NCBI GenBank assembly: GCA_017998555.1
Contig: JAGOCU010000155.1
Coordinates: 1 to 5,945 of the forward strand
DNA: 5,945 nucleotides
DNA from: Thermoflexales bacterium
Lineage (GTDB): Bacteria > Chloroflexota > Anaerolineae > J036 > Brachytrichaceae
Direction of reading: 5' to 3'
Shown here: positions 5,787-5,945 of the stretch, one piece after another
How the letters are laid out: each line of letters begins with the position of its first letter
Numbering within the stretch: the stretch's first letter is position 1
The notes under the pieces: model-generated
Told to the model about the DNA's origin: nothing
Databases searched by the model: none
What the model saw: only the letters and a program-made list of their open reading frames with translations
Made by a program: the position numbers and the translations under genes

Positions 5787-5945
5787 ATGCGCCGAAATCA
5801 TCGTTTTGGGCTGCTCGTCGCGCTGTGCGTCGCGCAGGCTCTTGCCCTCGCCTGCGCTTCGCTGCCCTTGCCGGCCGGGCTGAGCCTCAGCGATGTCGCC
5901 CGCATCGGCGCAACGCCCGGCCCCGCTTATGCCGGGCCATCTCCC
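5787..5945 (+). CDS. Putative exported lipoprotein, N-terminal fragment
   Basis: Open reading frame of 53 codons running off the right edge of the window. The product begins with the short basic segment MRRNHR and continues with a hydrophobic core FGLLVALCVAQALALA, then Cys23. The stretch before Cys23 (LALAC) satisfies the relaxed bacterial lipobox, although Ala at -3 is not the ideal Leu, so a plain Sec signal peptide cleaved near the same place is also possible. The visible mature part is Ala/Pro/Gly-rich with no recognisable domain. It starts 3 bp after the VOC stop, in the same frame (TAG, CCT, ATG), with no clear Shine-Dalgarno, and so appears to rely on translational coupling. Its placement makes it the fifth gene of the rightward run. 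Function unknown. Confidence 0.65.
   Translation, partial: MRRNHRFGLLVALCVAQALALACASLPLPAGLSLSDVARIGATPGPAYAGPSP

Noticed and set aside
5915..5937. Hairpin with a 7-bp GCCCGGC/GCCGGGC stem and 9-nt loop
   Set aside because: It lies within the open lipoprotein frame and has no T-run after it; not a credible terminator on this evidence.
1..5945. Search for CRISPR arrays, tRNA or rRNA genes, insertion sequences and attachment sites
   Set aside because: No regularly spaced repeats, no tRNA-like cloverleaf, no transposase and no terminal inverted repeats were seen; the window is almost entirely coding.

Overview
The window is a GC-rich (by eye about 64%), densely coding bacterial segment carrying six complete or nearly complete genes and the first 53 codons of a seventh. 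Every frame has long shadow ORFs, as expected at this GC content. The best guess for the source is a Chloroflexota (Chloroflexi) bacterium. The clues are the glycosyltransferase, whose N-terminus recalls Chloroflexi GT4 proteins, and starts placed directly under a -10 box with no Shine-Dalgarno sequence. A high-GC actinobacterium or Deinococcus-like lineage is not excluded, and no rRNA or other marker gene settles it.

Layout: (1) bases 1-1122, plus strand: 3' part of an MFS exporter gene of the MFS_3/EntS-like type, cut by the window edge. (2) 1088-1909, minus strand: an XdhC/CoxI-family molybdenum-hydroxylase maturation factor, convergent with the transporter and overlapping its end by 35 bp. 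(3) 1910-2010: a 101-bp divergent intergenic region, the only real regulatory space in the window. It holds a perfect TATAAT for xdhC, a TACAAT for the rightward operon, and a 20-bp perfect palindrome between them. (4) 2011-5945, plus strand: a tight run of five genes separated by 12, 5, 3 and 3 bp. They encode an aldo-keto reductase, an iron-type (group III) alcohol dehydrogenase, an MshA/sucrose-phosphate-synthase-like GT4 glycosyltransferase, a small VOC (glyoxalase-fold) protein, and the start of a putative exported lipoprotein.

How they may work together: the rightward run is probably one transcript begun by a leaderless first gene. Two carbonyl/alcohol oxidoreductases, a glyoxalase-fold protein and a glycosyltransferase with a phosphosugar-type acceptor pocket point loosely to small carbonyl compounds plus a glycoside or low-molecular-weight thiol. 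That reading is inference only; no known named pathway with this exact gene set is recognised. The most useful leads are the palindrome between two leaderless divergent promoters, the His-to-Gln change at a predicted metal-ligand position of the alcohol dehydrogenase, and the MshA-like acceptor site of the glycosyltransferase.
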